Origin: Roseomonas alba | GTDB lineage: Bacteria; Pseudomonadota; Alphaproteobacteria; Acetobacterales; Acetobacteraceae | DNA length: 64,000 nt | Direction: 5' to 3' | Assembly (NCBI RefSeq): GCF_019430885.1 | Contig: NZ_JAHYBZ010000004.1 | Span: 558,001-622,000 of the forward strand | Part shown: positions 18,020 through 26,585 of the stretch, piece after piece | Numbering within the stretch: the stretch's first letter is position 1 | Layout: every line of letters starts with the position of its first letter | The notes under the pieces: model-generated | What the model saw: the letters and a program-made list of their open reading frames with translations, nothing else | Told to the model about the DNA's origin: nothing | Database searches by the model: none | Translations under genes and position numbers: made by a program

Positions 18020-18688
18020 TCAGTCCGCCGCGAAGCAGTAGAACAGGCCCGACCCGCCCGTGGCCGGCAGCGCATCCTGCCCGCAACCGCGCGTGGGATG
18101 GGACGCGTTCCACGACCGCGACGCCGAATCGTCGCCCAGGCCGAGCCGGTCGTGATGCCCGACCATCGCCGCGCCGTCGGGCCCGGAATAGGTCCAGTTG
18201 CGGCAGGTCATGTCCGGGCTGGCCGGCAGCGCCGTGCCGTCGGGCGCGGAGCCGGTGAGGATATCATGGGTGTTCGGCGTATCGCCGCGCCCGTTCACCG
18301 GGGCCCCGCGCTCAGTGACCGCGGTCTGCTTGGTCAGGCCGTTCGCGCCGTGCAGTTCCTCGATATTGTTGGCGACGACCGCGCCCGCGGCGTTGCGCCA
18401 GGGGCCGCGACCGATGCGGTCGCGTGCGTTCACCGCCGGGCTGGTGGGCGTCGCGCTGGTGGACAGATAGGCGCGCCAGTTGCGCGGCCCCATGCCGGTC
18501 GCCAGCGCCAGCGCCTGGCAATGCGCATCCGCGCCCGCCAGCCCACCGAGGTCGCCACCGCGCCCCGGTCCGACGCTGGTGACGAAGAAGGTCATCTGCC
18601 CCGGCTGGGGCGGCTGGGTGCTGGTCTGGGCCAGCGCGGCCGTGCCGGAGCAGGCCAGGGCCACAAGGGCGAGGCGAAGCCGCGTCAT
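18020..18688 (-). CDS. Secreted lectin-like protein (small exported protein with C-type-lectin-like Trp/Cys pattern)
   Basis: 222 residues. A signal peptide (LRLALVALACSGTAALAQ) is followed by a domain beginning MTFFVTSVGPGRGGDLGGLAGAD and ending in SGLFYCFAAD. Four cysteines (in AHCQA, MTCRNW, RGCGQ and FYCF) could form two disulfides. Proteobacterial proteins with this layout are usually annotated as lectin-like or DUF1554-like, which I recognise only loosely. ATG 18688 has GGGAGGA upstream. It follows the HupE-like gene on the same strand with a hairpin between them, so it may have its own promoter. Confidence 0.6.
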   Translation of the reverse strand: MTRLRLALVALACSGTAALAQTSTQPPQPGQMTFFVTSVGPGRGGDLGGLAGADAHCQALALATGMGPRNWRAYLSTSATPTSPAVNARDRIGRGPWRNAAGAVVANNIEELHGANGLTKQTAVTERGAPVNGRGDTPNTHDILTGSAPDGTALPASPDMTCRNWTYSGPDGAAMVGHHDRLGLGDDSASRSWNASHPTRGCGQDALPATGGSGLFYCFAAD

Positions 18689-18739
18689 GCTGATCCTCCC
18701 GTCCGGCGCCTCATCGCGTGGGCGCCAGGGGCGGGAGCA

Positions 18740-18761
18740 TGCCGCGATTCCCGACGCGGCA
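18740..18761 (-). terminator. Hairpin between hupE-like and lectin-like genes
   Basis: Perfect arms TGCCGCG (18740-18746) and CGCGGCA (18755-18761), 8-base loop, 13 bases past the stop of the HupE-like gene. Confidence 0.45.
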
Positions 18762-18773
18762 CGACCCCCGTGC

Positions 18774-19370
18774 TCAGGCCACCAGCGCGAGCACGGTGAA
18801 CAGCGCCCCGACCACGGCGACGGTCGCCCCGGCGGTCGCGCGCAGCCGCGGCATCCGCGGCGCCAGACGCCGGGCCAGCGCCATGATCCCGAGCCCGAGC
18901 GCCGCCTGCGCCAGCGCCAGGCCGGCGAGGTAGGCGACCAGCGGCGTCGCCTCCGCGCCGATGATGGCTTCGGCGAAGGCATGTCCGTGGAACAGCCCCG
19001 CCAGGCCGAAGGCGGCCGGCAACAGCATCGCCGGTACGTCCCGCCACAGCAGCGCCAGCCCGGCGGCGAGTACCGACAGGGCGACGATCGCCTCGACCGG
19101 GCCGAGACCCATCCCCGCCATATGCACCAGGCTGCCGAAGAAGCCGCCCAGCACGAAGACCAGGATGGACAACACCCCGATGCCGGTCGACAGGCCCGCG
19201 GCCAGGATGCCGGCGGCGACCAGGAAGGCCAGGTGGTCCGCCCCGATCACCGGATGCGCGATGCCGGAGACGAAGCCCTGCCAAACCGTGGAAGGCGTGG
19301 TGCCGCCCATGGCGTGATGGGCGAAGGCCGGCAGCGGCATCAGGGCGAGCAGGGTGGCGAGGCGTTTCAT
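18774..19370 (-). CDS. HupE/UreJ-family membrane protein
   Basis: 198 residues with about six membrane helices after a cleavable leader ending in AFAHHA. The family marks HPVIGADHLAFLVAAG and GLFHGHAFAE are present; these histidine/aspartate residues are thought to bind nickel or cobalt, and the family is a secondary Ni/Co transporter. No hydrogenase or urease genes lie nearby, but a B12-dependent ribonucleotide reductase lies at 20389, so cobalt supply is a possible though unproven link. ATG 19370 is preceded by GGAGA. Confidence 0.85.
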   Translation of the reverse strand: MKRLATLLALMPLPAFAHHAMGGTTPSTVWQGFVSGIAHPVIGADHLAFLVAAGILAAGLSTGIGVLSILVFVLGGFFGSLVHMAGMGLGPVEAIVALSVLAAGLALLWRDVPAMLLPAAFGLAGLFHGHAFAEAIIGAEATPLVAYLAGLALAQAALGLGIMALARRLAPRMPRLRATAGATVAVVGALFTVLALVA

Positions 19371-19450
19371 GGCAGTCTCCTTGTTCCAGCCATGCTCGCC
19401 GCTGCGACGCGCGGCTGCAAGGGCAGGCGCGGCGGACTACATCAGGTGGG

Positions 19451-20242
19451 ATGCTGGCCCAGGAACCCGTCATTCGCCTGACCGCCTTCGCCGCCGTGCT
19501 GCTGGCCATGGCGCTGCTGGAGCACGCCTTCCCGCGGCGGCCGCAGCGCCTCGGCTGGCGGCGCTGGCCGTCGAATCTCGGGCTGGTGGCGCTCTCCGCG
19601 ATCATGCTGCGGCTCATCGCCCCTGCCGGCGTGGTGGGCGTCGCGCTCTGGGCCGAGGCGCGGGGGATCGGCCTGTTCCCGGCATTCGGCCTGCCGTTCT
19701 GGGTGGCGGCGCCCGCATCGGTGCTGCTGCTGGACCTGCTGGTCTATGGCCAGCACCGGCTGTTCCACGCCGTGCCGGTGCTGTGGCGGATGCATCGGGT
19801 GCACCATGCGGATCCGGAGCTCGATGCCTCCTCCGGTCTGCGCTTCCATCCGGCGGAGATGCTGCTCTCGCTCGGCATCAAGGGGTTGGGCGCGGTTGCG
19901 CTCGGCGCGCCGCCGGAGGCCGTGCTGGCCTTCGAGGTGCTCCTGAACGCGACGAGCCTCTTTTCTCACGCGAATCTCGCCATGCCCGCTCGGCTCGATC
20001 GCGTGCTGCGGCTGTTGCTGGTCACGCCGGACATGCACCGCATCCACCACTCGGAAATCCCGGCGGAAACGGACAGCGATTTCGGCTTCTGCCTGTCCTG
20101 CTGGGACCGGATCTTCGGGACGTATCGTGCGGAACCCGAACGCGGCCAGCTCGGCATGGTGATCGGCGTCGAGGGGTTCCGCGCCGATGCGGCGCAGCGG
20201 TTGGACCGGCTGCTGGTCCAGCCGCTGAAGGCTGAGCCCTAG
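19451..20242 (+). CDS. Sterol desaturase / fatty acid hydroxylase family di-iron membrane protein
   Basis: 263 residues with several membrane segments. The histidine clusters of the family are visible: HRLFH at 102-106, HRVHH at 115-119 and HRIHHSE from 196, which would bind two irons. Members hydroxylate or desaturate sterols, carotenoids, sphingolipids or alkylglycerols; which one is not evident. It is convergent with the ribonucleotide reductase gene, and its stop codon lies in an inverted repeat shared with that gene. Confidence 0.88.
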   Translation: MLAQEPVIRLTAFAAVLLAMALLEHAFPRRPQRLGWRRWPSNLGLVALSAIMLRLIAPAGVVGVALWAEARGIGLFPAFGLPFWVAAPASVLLLDLLVYGQHRLFHAVPVLWRMHRVHHADPELDASSGLRFHPAEMLLSLGIKGLGAVALGAPPEAVLAFEVLLNATSLFSHANLAMPARLDRVLRLLLVTPDMHRIHHSEIPAETDSDFGFCLSCWDRIFGTYRAEPERGQLGMVIGVEGFRADAAQRLDRLLVQPLKAEP

Positions 20243-20392
20243 CAGGCTGCGAAGACGCTGGCCGGTGCCTTTCCGCGCGGGATTCGTCCGCGTCTCGCCC
20301 CGATGCAGCAACATCGAGGCTTCAGCACATCCTGTCCTGCCCGAAAATTCGCTCGCCCATCCACAGCCGCGAGTTTCTCCGCAGCCTGCTAG
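20239..20392. repeat. Inverted repeat spanning two convergent stop codons
   Basis: CTAGCAGGCTGCG (20239-20251) is exactly inverted at 20380-20392. Each arm contains the TAG stop of one of the convergent genes, and 128 bases of non-coding DNA lie between. It may be a bidirectional terminator or the remains of a small non-autonomous element. Confidence 0.6.
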
Positions 20393-22773
20393 ATCGGGCA
20401 AACCCCGGCCTCGCATTGCAGCCGGGCGAGATCGACTGCCTCGGCGACGCCGGGATCGCGAATGCCGGCGACGATGGAGCGGAAGCAATCCTCCGGCACT
20501 TCCTGTTCGGGCAGGTATTCGTAGCCGAGGTCGCGATCGGGCCGCGACGGCAGCACGGCGCAGCAGCGCAGATGCGGCTGATGCGCCCGCAGCAGGTCGC
20601 GGAACGCCTCCAGCCCCACGCGATCCGTCGCGATTTTCAGCGTGTAGGAGACCTGGTTGCCGCGCTCCGCCCCGATCCAGTGGCGTTCCAGCAGCATCAG
20701 CCAGTGGTATTGCTCCTCCGGCGTCGCTTCCGGTGCCGTCACCAGACGGTCGCCGATGCCGAGGCGCTGGATCAGCGGCAGGGTCGGGAAGCCGACGATG
20801 GTCACGCCGGGGAAGGTCTCCAGGTCGCGTGTCGGATAGCCCCGCGCGGCGTAGTCGGCGACCAGCGGATCGCCATCCGGCCCGCCGCGGAACTGGACCC
20901 AGCGCAGATATTGCCGGCGCGGCGGCAGATGCGCGCCCTCGGTCAGGCCGAACAGCTTGCTGGTCGTGCCCGCCGGCTTGATCGTCGTCACCGTGGCCGG
21001 CGGCACCATGCCCAGGGACTGCGCATAGGCCGTCGCTTCCTCCTTGGCGATCGCGGACAGCCGGGCCAGCGCCTGCCAGAAGGGCTGGGCGCGCGCCTCG
21101 TCGATCAGGTCGCGGAAGCCCAGGCCGAAGCGTGCCCAGGCCCATTCGTGCAGCCCGGTCGGCCCGATACCGATGCGATCGGTGCGCGCCACCTCCGCCG
21201 CATAGAGCGCATCCATCCGATTCACCCGGATCAGGAAGCGCACGCCGAGACGCACAGCATCCTCCATCCGCGCATCCCACTCCTGCGCGACATGCTCCGG
21301 CACGGCGCCGGGGGTGAGGCTGTGCAGCGGCACCGGACAGGCGAGCAGCGGCGCGAAATCGGAGATCACGCAATAGCCGCCTGTCACATGCAGGACGACC
21401 TCCCCGCAGGGATTGGTGGTGACGGGGAAGATGGTGGTCGCTGCGCGGTGCGCGACCTCCTCCAGCAGCGCCGCGCCGGCGCCGATGGCGTAGCGGGCGG
21501 ACCCGGCCTCGGCGGTCGCGGGCTTCTGCCGCGCGAAGCCCGTCCGCACGTCCTCGAGCCGATCGCCGTTGATGAAGCCCGGCTCGCCATTGATATAGGC
21601 GCAGGCCGTCGCCGCCTGGAACAGCGCCTTGGCGTGACGGGTGAGTGGCTCGTCATCGTCGCGATCCAGTCGCGCCCAGAATTCCGCATCGACCATCAGC
21701 GAGTGGTTCGCGGTCCACAGACCGCCTTCCGCCTTCAGCCGCACGAAGCGCAGCGCGCCGGAATCGCGCCAGGATTTCGTCGCCATGCGCGCGGCACGGC
21801 GGGCACCGCCGACCTGCACCTCCGTCGAGAGGATATGATCCACCCGCAACGCCTGCTCCCAGGGGCGCAGCGCGTCGCCGGCACGGTCGCGATCGCGCGC
21901 GGCCTCGATCACTTCCCGCCGCAGGCCGATGAAGGCGCGCAGCAGCGACAGCGGCCCCGAGGCCGGCCGCCCCTGCATGCCGCGGATCGGCGCACCGAGC
22001 GGGCGGATGCCCGACAGGTCCAGCAGCAGCACGCGCTTGCGCTCACGCCGGAAGGCCATGGCCTCCAGCGTCTCGACAGCGCGCGCCCAGCCTTCGCGCG
22101 TATCGGCGATGGCGTGGCGCACGGCGTCCTGCGGCACGCGCGACAGGTCATGCACCAGTTCGCGCGCGAGGAAGGCGCGCACATCGGCCTCCTCGGTGCC
22201 GTTGAAGGCGTCGAGGCCCATGCCCCAGCGCAGCAGCCCGAACTCCACGCCGAAGCGATGCAGCGCAGCACGGTCGCGCGGCCAGTCGGGATGGGTGGGG
22301 GCGAGATAGAGTAGCAGCTCGGGCGCCTCGCCCCAATCCACGGGGCAAAGATCGTCGTCATAGGCCCGCCCCACCCCCGCCCCGTTCAGCAGCAGGTAGA
22401 ATTTGGTGAAGGAGGCGCCGGCGGTGGCGCAGTTGGTGAAGACCTCCATGTTGCGCCGGGGCTGGTCAGCATCACCGTGCTGGAGATGTCGGCCGGAGGT
22501 GATCAGCGCGCCGGACGCGATCGCGTTGCGCAGCCGCGCGCGCTCGCAATGCTCGGCGCGCGTCAGGATGCGTCCGAGCAGAGCCATGTTCCCGACCGCG
22601 ACACGATCGGCAACGCGCTCGAAATCCTCATGGTCGGAGGGGCGCAGCACGGTGCGCCGCGCTACCGCGAGACCCATGCCCGGGTCGAAGGCACGGGCGG
22701 GCTGCGGGGCCTCGCTAAAGGCCGCACCGGGGGGCACGGCATCGAGAGGTGGTGCGGGGGTGAAGCCGTCCAT
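20389..22773 (-). CDS. nrdJ: Adenosylcobalamin-dependent (class II) ribonucleotide reductase, monomeric type
   Basis: 794 residues. Makes deoxyribonucleotides with a B12-generated thiyl radical and needs no oxygen. Active-site cysteines expected from the Lactobacillus leichmannii enzyme are visible: Cys115 in FTNCAT, the radical Cys456 in TNPCGE, its partner Cys468 in GGYCVISD, and the C-terminal shuttle pair Cys787/Cys792 in CEAGVCPI. The LLLNGAGVGRAYDDD segment is typical. I start at ATG 22773 (GAGGAG close upstream); longer frames add shadow sequence. No cobalamin riboswitch was recognised in the 158-base upstream gap. Confidence 0.88.
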   Translation of the reverse strand: MDGFTPAPPLDAVPPGAAFSEAPQPARAFDPGMGLAVARRTVLRPSDHEDFERVADRVAVGNMALLGRILTRAEHCERARLRNAIASGALITSGRHLQHGDADQPRRNMEVFTNCATAGASFTKFYLLLNGAGVGRAYDDDLCPVDWGEAPELLLYLAPTHPDWPRDRAALHRFGVEFGLLRWGMGLDAFNGTEEADVRAFLARELVHDLSRVPQDAVRHAIADTREGWARAVETLEAMAFRRERKRVLLLDLSGIRPLGAPIRGMQGRPASGPLSLLRAFIGLRREVIEAARDRDRAGDALRPWEQALRVDHILSTEVQVGGARRAARMATKSWRDSGALRFVRLKAEGGLWTANHSLMVDAEFWARLDRDDDEPLTRHAKALFQAATACAYINGEPGFINGDRLEDVRTGFARQKPATAEAGSARYAIGAGAALLEEVAHRAATTIFPVTTNPCGEVVLHVTGGYCVISDFAPLLACPVPLHSLTPGAVPEHVAQEWDARMEDAVRLGVRFLIRVNRMDALYAAEVARTDRIGIGPTGLHEWAWARFGLGFRDLIDEARAQPFWQALARLSAIAKEEATAYAQSLGMVPPATVTTIKPAGTTSKLFGLTEGAHLPPRRQYLRWVQFRGGPDGDPLVADYAARGYPTRDLETFPGVTIVGFPTLPLIQRLGIGDRLVTAPEATPEEQYHWLMLLERHWIGAERGNQVSYTLKIATDRVGLEAFRDLLRAHQPHLRCCAVLPSRPDRDLGYEYLPEQEVPEDCFRSIVAGIRDPGVAEAVDLARLQCEAGVCPI

Positions 22774-22931
22774 CGTCTCCTCGGCCGCCGTTCGGGGGGA
22801 TGGTCCGGCAGCCGTCACAATATAGCGGGTCGCGACTCGGTTTCCCACCATATCTCGCGTTCGTGCGGGCATGGACATGGGGCGGCCCGGCGCTCAGTCT
22901 GGCGGCCCACCCTGATGCGCGCAGGACTGCC

Positions 22932-24317
22932 ATGAATGCCGTGACCCAGACCAATTCGCCGATCGTCTCGGCCTTCATCGCCCATACGCCGGGCAGCGCG
23001 GCGGCCTATGAGGAGGCGCGCACCCATTTCCCCGGCGGGGTGACGCATGATGCGCGCTATGTGCGCCCCCATCCGCTGGCGATTGCCCGCGCGGCCGGGC
23101 CCCGCAAATGGGATGTGGATGGCAACGAGTATGTCGACTACGCGGGCGGCCATGGCGCGCTGATCCTCGGGCATGCACATCCGGCGGTGACGGCGGCGGT
23201 CGCGGAGCAGCTCGCCAAGGGCACGCATTACGGCGCGAACCACACGCTGGAGACCCGGTGGGCGGAACTCGTGAAGTCCATGGTGCCGAGCGCGGAAATG
23301 CTGCGCTTCACCAATTCGGGCACCGAGGCGACGCTGATGGCGCTGCGCGTCGCCCGCGCCGCGACGGGCCGCACCAAGCTGCTGCGTCTGCGCGGCCATT
23401 TCCACGGCTGGCACGACCACATGGCCTTCGGCGTCACCGGCCATTTCGACGGCACGCCAACACCCGGCGTGCTGGAGGCGCTGACCGAGAACGTCCTGCT
23501 CGTCGACCCGAATGACGAGGCCGGCCTGCGCGCGCTGATGGCCGCGCATGGCGACGAGATCGCCGTGGCGATCCTGGAGCCGACGGGGTCCAGCTACGGC
23601 CAGGTGCCGCTACGTGACAGTTTCGTGCATCTTCTGCGCGAGGAGACGGCGAAGCACGGCGTCGTCCTGGTCTTCGACGAGGTGGTTACCGGCTTCCGCG
23701 TCGCCCGCGGCGGCGCGCAGGAGGTGCTGGGCATCCGCCCGGACCTGACCACGCTCGCGAAGATCCTCGCCGGTGGCCTGCCCGGCGGGGCGGTGGTCGG
23801 GCGGCGCGACCTGCTGGAACTGCTCGACCCGGAACGCGCGGCCGCGCGCGGCGTCGAGAAGATCCCGCACCAGGGTACCTACAACGCCAATCCGCTCTCG
23901 GCCGCGGCGGGCATCGCGACGCTGGAGATCCTGCGCGACACCGATGCCATCGCGCGCGCCCATGCCTATGCCGCCGAGCTGCGCAGCGCGATGAACGGCG
24001 TGCTGGAGGAGCTGTCGGTCCCCTGGGCGGTCTATGGCAGCAACACCGGCATCCACATCTTCACCAACTGGAAGAAGCTGCCGATCACGCCGTCGTCCTT
24101 CGATCCGCTGGCACTCGGCTATGCGGACCTCAAGGTGCCGCGCGGGACGCAGGTGGTGACGAAGCTGCTGCTGGCGATGCGCACCCATGGGGTGGATTTC
24201 TCGCCCTGGCCGGGCGGGCCGGTCTCGGCGATGCATGGGCCGGCGGAACGCGATGCCACCGTCGCCGCCTTCCGCGCCGCGCTGCGCGACCTGCGCGCAG
24301 AGGGCGAGATCGGCTGA
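22932..24317 (+). CDS. Class III PLP-dependent aminotransferase (glutamate-1-semialdehyde aminomutase-like)
   Basis: 461 residues. The PLP lysine is Lys277 in LAKILAGGLPGG, the aspartate that holds the pyridine ring is in VFDEVVTGFR (249-251), and the NSGTEATLMALR phosphate loop is at 128-139. These are the marks of the HemL-like branch, but no heme genes lie nearby and such paralogues usually act on beta- or omega-amino acids. ATG 22932 is the first good start after the divergent gap. The next gene begins one base after its stop. Confidence 0.86.
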   Translation: MNAVTQTNSPIVSAFIAHTPGSAAAYEEARTHFPGGVTHDARYVRPHPLAIARAAGPRKWDVDGNEYVDYAGGHGALILGHAHPAVTAAVAEQLAKGTHYGANHTLETRWAELVKSMVPSAEMLRFTNSGTEATLMALRVARAATGRTKLLRLRGHFHGWHDHMAFGVTGHFDGTPTPGVLEALTENVLLVDPNDEAGLRALMAAHGDEIAVAILEPTGSSYGQVPLRDSFVHLLREETAKHGVVLVFDEVVTGFRVARGGAQEVLGIRPDLTTLAKILAGGLPGGAVVGRRDLLELLDPERAAARGVEKIPHQGTYNANPLSAAAGIATLEILRDTDAIARAHAYAAELRSAMNGVLEELSVPWAVYGSNTGIHIFTNWKKLPITPSSFDPLALGYADLKVPRGTQVVTKLLLAMRTHGVDFSPWPGGPVSAMHGPAERDATVAAFRAALRDLRAEGEIG

Positions 24318-24318
24318 C

Positions 24319-25110
24319 ATGCCCGCCGCACTGACGGTCCGGGCCCTGCTGCTCGGGGAAAGGCTGGATCATCGCGGCCTGCCGCGCGACGGGGCGCCGG
24401 TGGTCGATCCGGTGCCCCTCGCGACGCCGGACGGGCTGACCGCCTTCGCCTTCCGCTGGGGCGCCGTGGTGCTGGTCGGCGCCAGCACCGAGCAGGAACG
24501 CTCGATCATCGAGATGCTGCGGCCGCGCGTGACGAATGCGCTCGCCAAGCCGATCGAGGAGGTGGCGAGCATCCTGCCTGGCGCCGAGCAGGACGGCATC
24601 GACCCCGATGGCGTGATCCGCCTGCGGGATCTCGGCGCGGCGCGCCTTGCCGTGGTGGCGGATGCGCTGGCGAAGAGCGCCGCCCTCGCCCATCAGGAGG
24701 TGCTGTTGGCCCAGGCGCTGGACCGGCTCGAGCCCATCGTCACCACGCTGCGCACCGAGGGGCGGCTCGCCGCCTCGTCGCGCGCGCTGCACCGGCAGAT
24801 CGGCCATGCGCTGGCCGCCCGCAGCCGTACCACCGCGCGCGTCGAGGCCGAGGACAAGCCGGAACTGCTCTGGGATCACCCGGAGCTGGAGCGCCTCCAT
24901 GCCCGCCTGGCGGACGAGTACGAGTTGAAGGAGCGCAGCGCGGCGCTCGACCGCAAGCTGTCGCTGATCGGCGACACCACCGAGGGCGTGCTGTCGCTGA
25001 TCCACGGGCGCCGTGCGCTGGGTCTGGAAATCGCGGTGGTCGTGCTGGTGGGGATCGAGGTCGTCTTCACCCTTTGGGAATACCTCGTCAGGCCGCTGTT
25101 CCTGCACTGA
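24319..25110 (+). CDS. RMD1/DUF155 (YagE) family protein
   Basis: 263 residues. The C-terminal half carries the family block DHPELERLHARLADEY, then ERSAALDRKL, followed by a hydrophobic helix (about residues 235-258, LEIAVVVLVGIEVVFTLWEYL without the last residue) and a short tail. This is the layout of the RMD1/Sif2 group, whose biochemical role in bacteria is unknown. The start is set by TGACATG, one base after the aminotransferase stop, so the two are likely co-translated. Confidence 0.82.
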   Translation: MPAALTVRALLLGERLDHRGLPRDGAPVVDPVPLATPDGLTAFAFRWGAVVLVGASTEQERSIIEMLRPRVTNALAKPIEEVASILPGAEQDGIDPDGVIRLRDLGAARLAVVADALAKSAALAHQEVLLAQALDRLEPIVTTLRTEGRLAASSRALHRQIGHALAARSRTTARVEAEDKPELLWDHPELERLHARLADEYELKERSAALDRKLSLIGDTTEGVLSLIHGRRALGLEIAVVVLVGIEVVFTLWEYLVRPLFLH

Positions 25111-25119
25111 GCCGGGGCA

Positions 25120-26505
25120 TCACCCGCGCCGCGGGCGCGGGGGTGGCGACGGCATCGGTGCCTCGATGCCCAGCGCGTCGATGGGAACGGAGGCCGCCAT
25201 GGCCATCAGCCCAGCGCGGTTCGGGTGGAGCATGTCCCCTGCCCCGCCCACCGTGCTGTTGGGGATGAATTCCGGCTTCAGCCGACCGGTCGCGCGGTCG
25301 ATGGTCACCGCGTCGAAATCCGCGACGGCGTCGAAGCTGCCGGGGCGGCGGATCCAGTCGTTCACGGCGCGCCGGCGGGCATCCACTTCGGGCGTGCCGT
25401 GGCCGCCATTGTAGCCGAGCGCCGTCGTCAGGGTCGCGCCCACGACGCGGAGGCTTTTCTCGCGCATCCGACGCACGCCCTCGGTCAGGCCGGCGATCAC
25501 CTGGTCAGCCGTCGCATCGGCACTGCCCAGGTCGTTGATGCCCTCCATCCAGATCACCGTGCGGACGCCCGAGACCTGCAACACATCGCGTTCCAGTCGC
25601 GACAGGGCGGAAGGTCCGCCCGGGATCGGGTTCTGGGGCGTGTACTCGGCGGGCCCGACGACGCGATTGCCGCCAATGCCGGCATTCACCACCGAGACGC
25701 GCTGGCCGAAGCGCGCGTGCAGCCGGCGCGACAGCCCGTCCGGCCAGCGGTCGTCGCCATTCATCGTCGAATTGGTGCCGTCGGTGATGGAATCGCCGAG
25801 GCAGACCACGACCGGCGTGCCCGGGCTGCCCCGCATCTCCACCATGTCGAGGAAGAACCAGGATGCCGTGGTGAAGGGGAAGGCGGCATCGGTCTCCTCG
25901 CCCCCCCTCGCGCCGGCGCCGGGTGGCGTGACATAGCTCGTCGTCAGTGCCTTGGCATGCCAGGTCATCGGACCGGTCGGGCCGGGCAGATGCAGGCTGA
26001 CGGCCAAGCGGCGCCCCTCATGGCGCGGGTCCCCCGGGCGCATCGCGAAGGGCAGCATCACAGGGTCGCTCCAGGCGGTCGTGCCCGGCGCGACGGTGAT
26101 GGCTCCACCGCCACTGAAGGTGACGGGCCGGTTGGACCCGCGCATAACGTTGCCGCCCATGGTCTGCAGCCCGACATGGACGCCGTCGATCGTCACCGGG
26201 CGTGTGCCGAAGGCATTGGAGAAGCGCAGCCGCGCCGCCGCCCCCCAGAAATCCGGCCGCACCATCAGGCGCAGCGTCTGGTCGCGGGCGCCTTCAGCCG
26301 GGTTCGGGAAGGCGAAGCTCTGATCCGGCTGGGCGGAGGGATTGCCGGACGGGTAAGGCCCGTGCGCCGAGGCAGTCCAGCTGCCGACCCAGGGGCCGTC
26401 GAAGGGCATGGGCGGCCGCGGCCGCCCCTGCGCGAGAGCAGGCGAGGAGAGAAGTCCAAGGGCGAGAGGCGCACGCAGCAGCGAGCGCCGGCCGACTTCT
26501 GTCAT
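25120..26505 (-). CDS. Exported SGNH/GDSL-family hydrolase
   Basis: 461 residues. A twin-arginine-like leader (GRRSLLRAPLALGLLSSPALAQ, shown as about residues 5-26) indicates export. A beta-rich N-terminal region (about 30-225) precedes the SGNH domain with CLGDSITDG (Ser239), GIGGNRVV (block III) and DMLHPN (Asp424, His427). Such two-part enzymes are esterases acting on acylated sugars or polymers; the substrate is unknown. ATG 26505 has GGAGGA upstream. The final residues overlap a GC-rich hairpin (25123-25141) between convergent genes. Confidence 0.87.
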   Translation of the reverse strand: MTEVGRRSLLRAPLALGLLSSPALAQGRPRPPMPFDGPWVGSWTASAHGPYPSGNPSAQPDQSFAFPNPAEGARDQTLRLMVRPDFWGAAARLRFSNAFGTRPVTIDGVHVGLQTMGGNVMRGSNRPVTFSGGGAITVAPGTTAWSDPVMLPFAMRPGDPRHEGRRLAVSLHLPGPTGPMTWHAKALTTSYVTPPGAGARGGEETDAAFPFTTASWFFLDMVEMRGSPGTPVVVCLGDSITDGTNSTMNGDDRWPDGLSRRLHARFGQRVSVVNAGIGGNRVVGPAEYTPQNPIPGGPSALSRLERDVLQVSGVRTVIWMEGINDLGSADATADQVIAGLTEGVRRMREKSLRVVGATLTTALGYNGGHGTPEVDARRRAVNDWIRRPGSFDAVADFDAVTIDRATGRLKPEFIPNSTVGGAGDMLHPNRAGLMAMAASVPIDALGIEAPMPSPPPRPRRG

Positions 26506-26585
26506 GGTCGTTTCCTCCGTTGCGGCGCTCTGCGTCGCCGAGGGAGGAAGCCTGAACCCCAGCGCGCCCCAGGCGCAAGCCGGCA

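Noticed and set aside
19442..21373. Minus-strand open frame linking the sterol desaturase region to the RNR gene
   Set aside because: Runs across the intergenic inverted repeat and both coding regions in non-coding frames; no family signal.
22932..24317. Calling the aminotransferase HemL
   Set aside because: No heme-synthesis context; many catabolic class III enzymes look alike.
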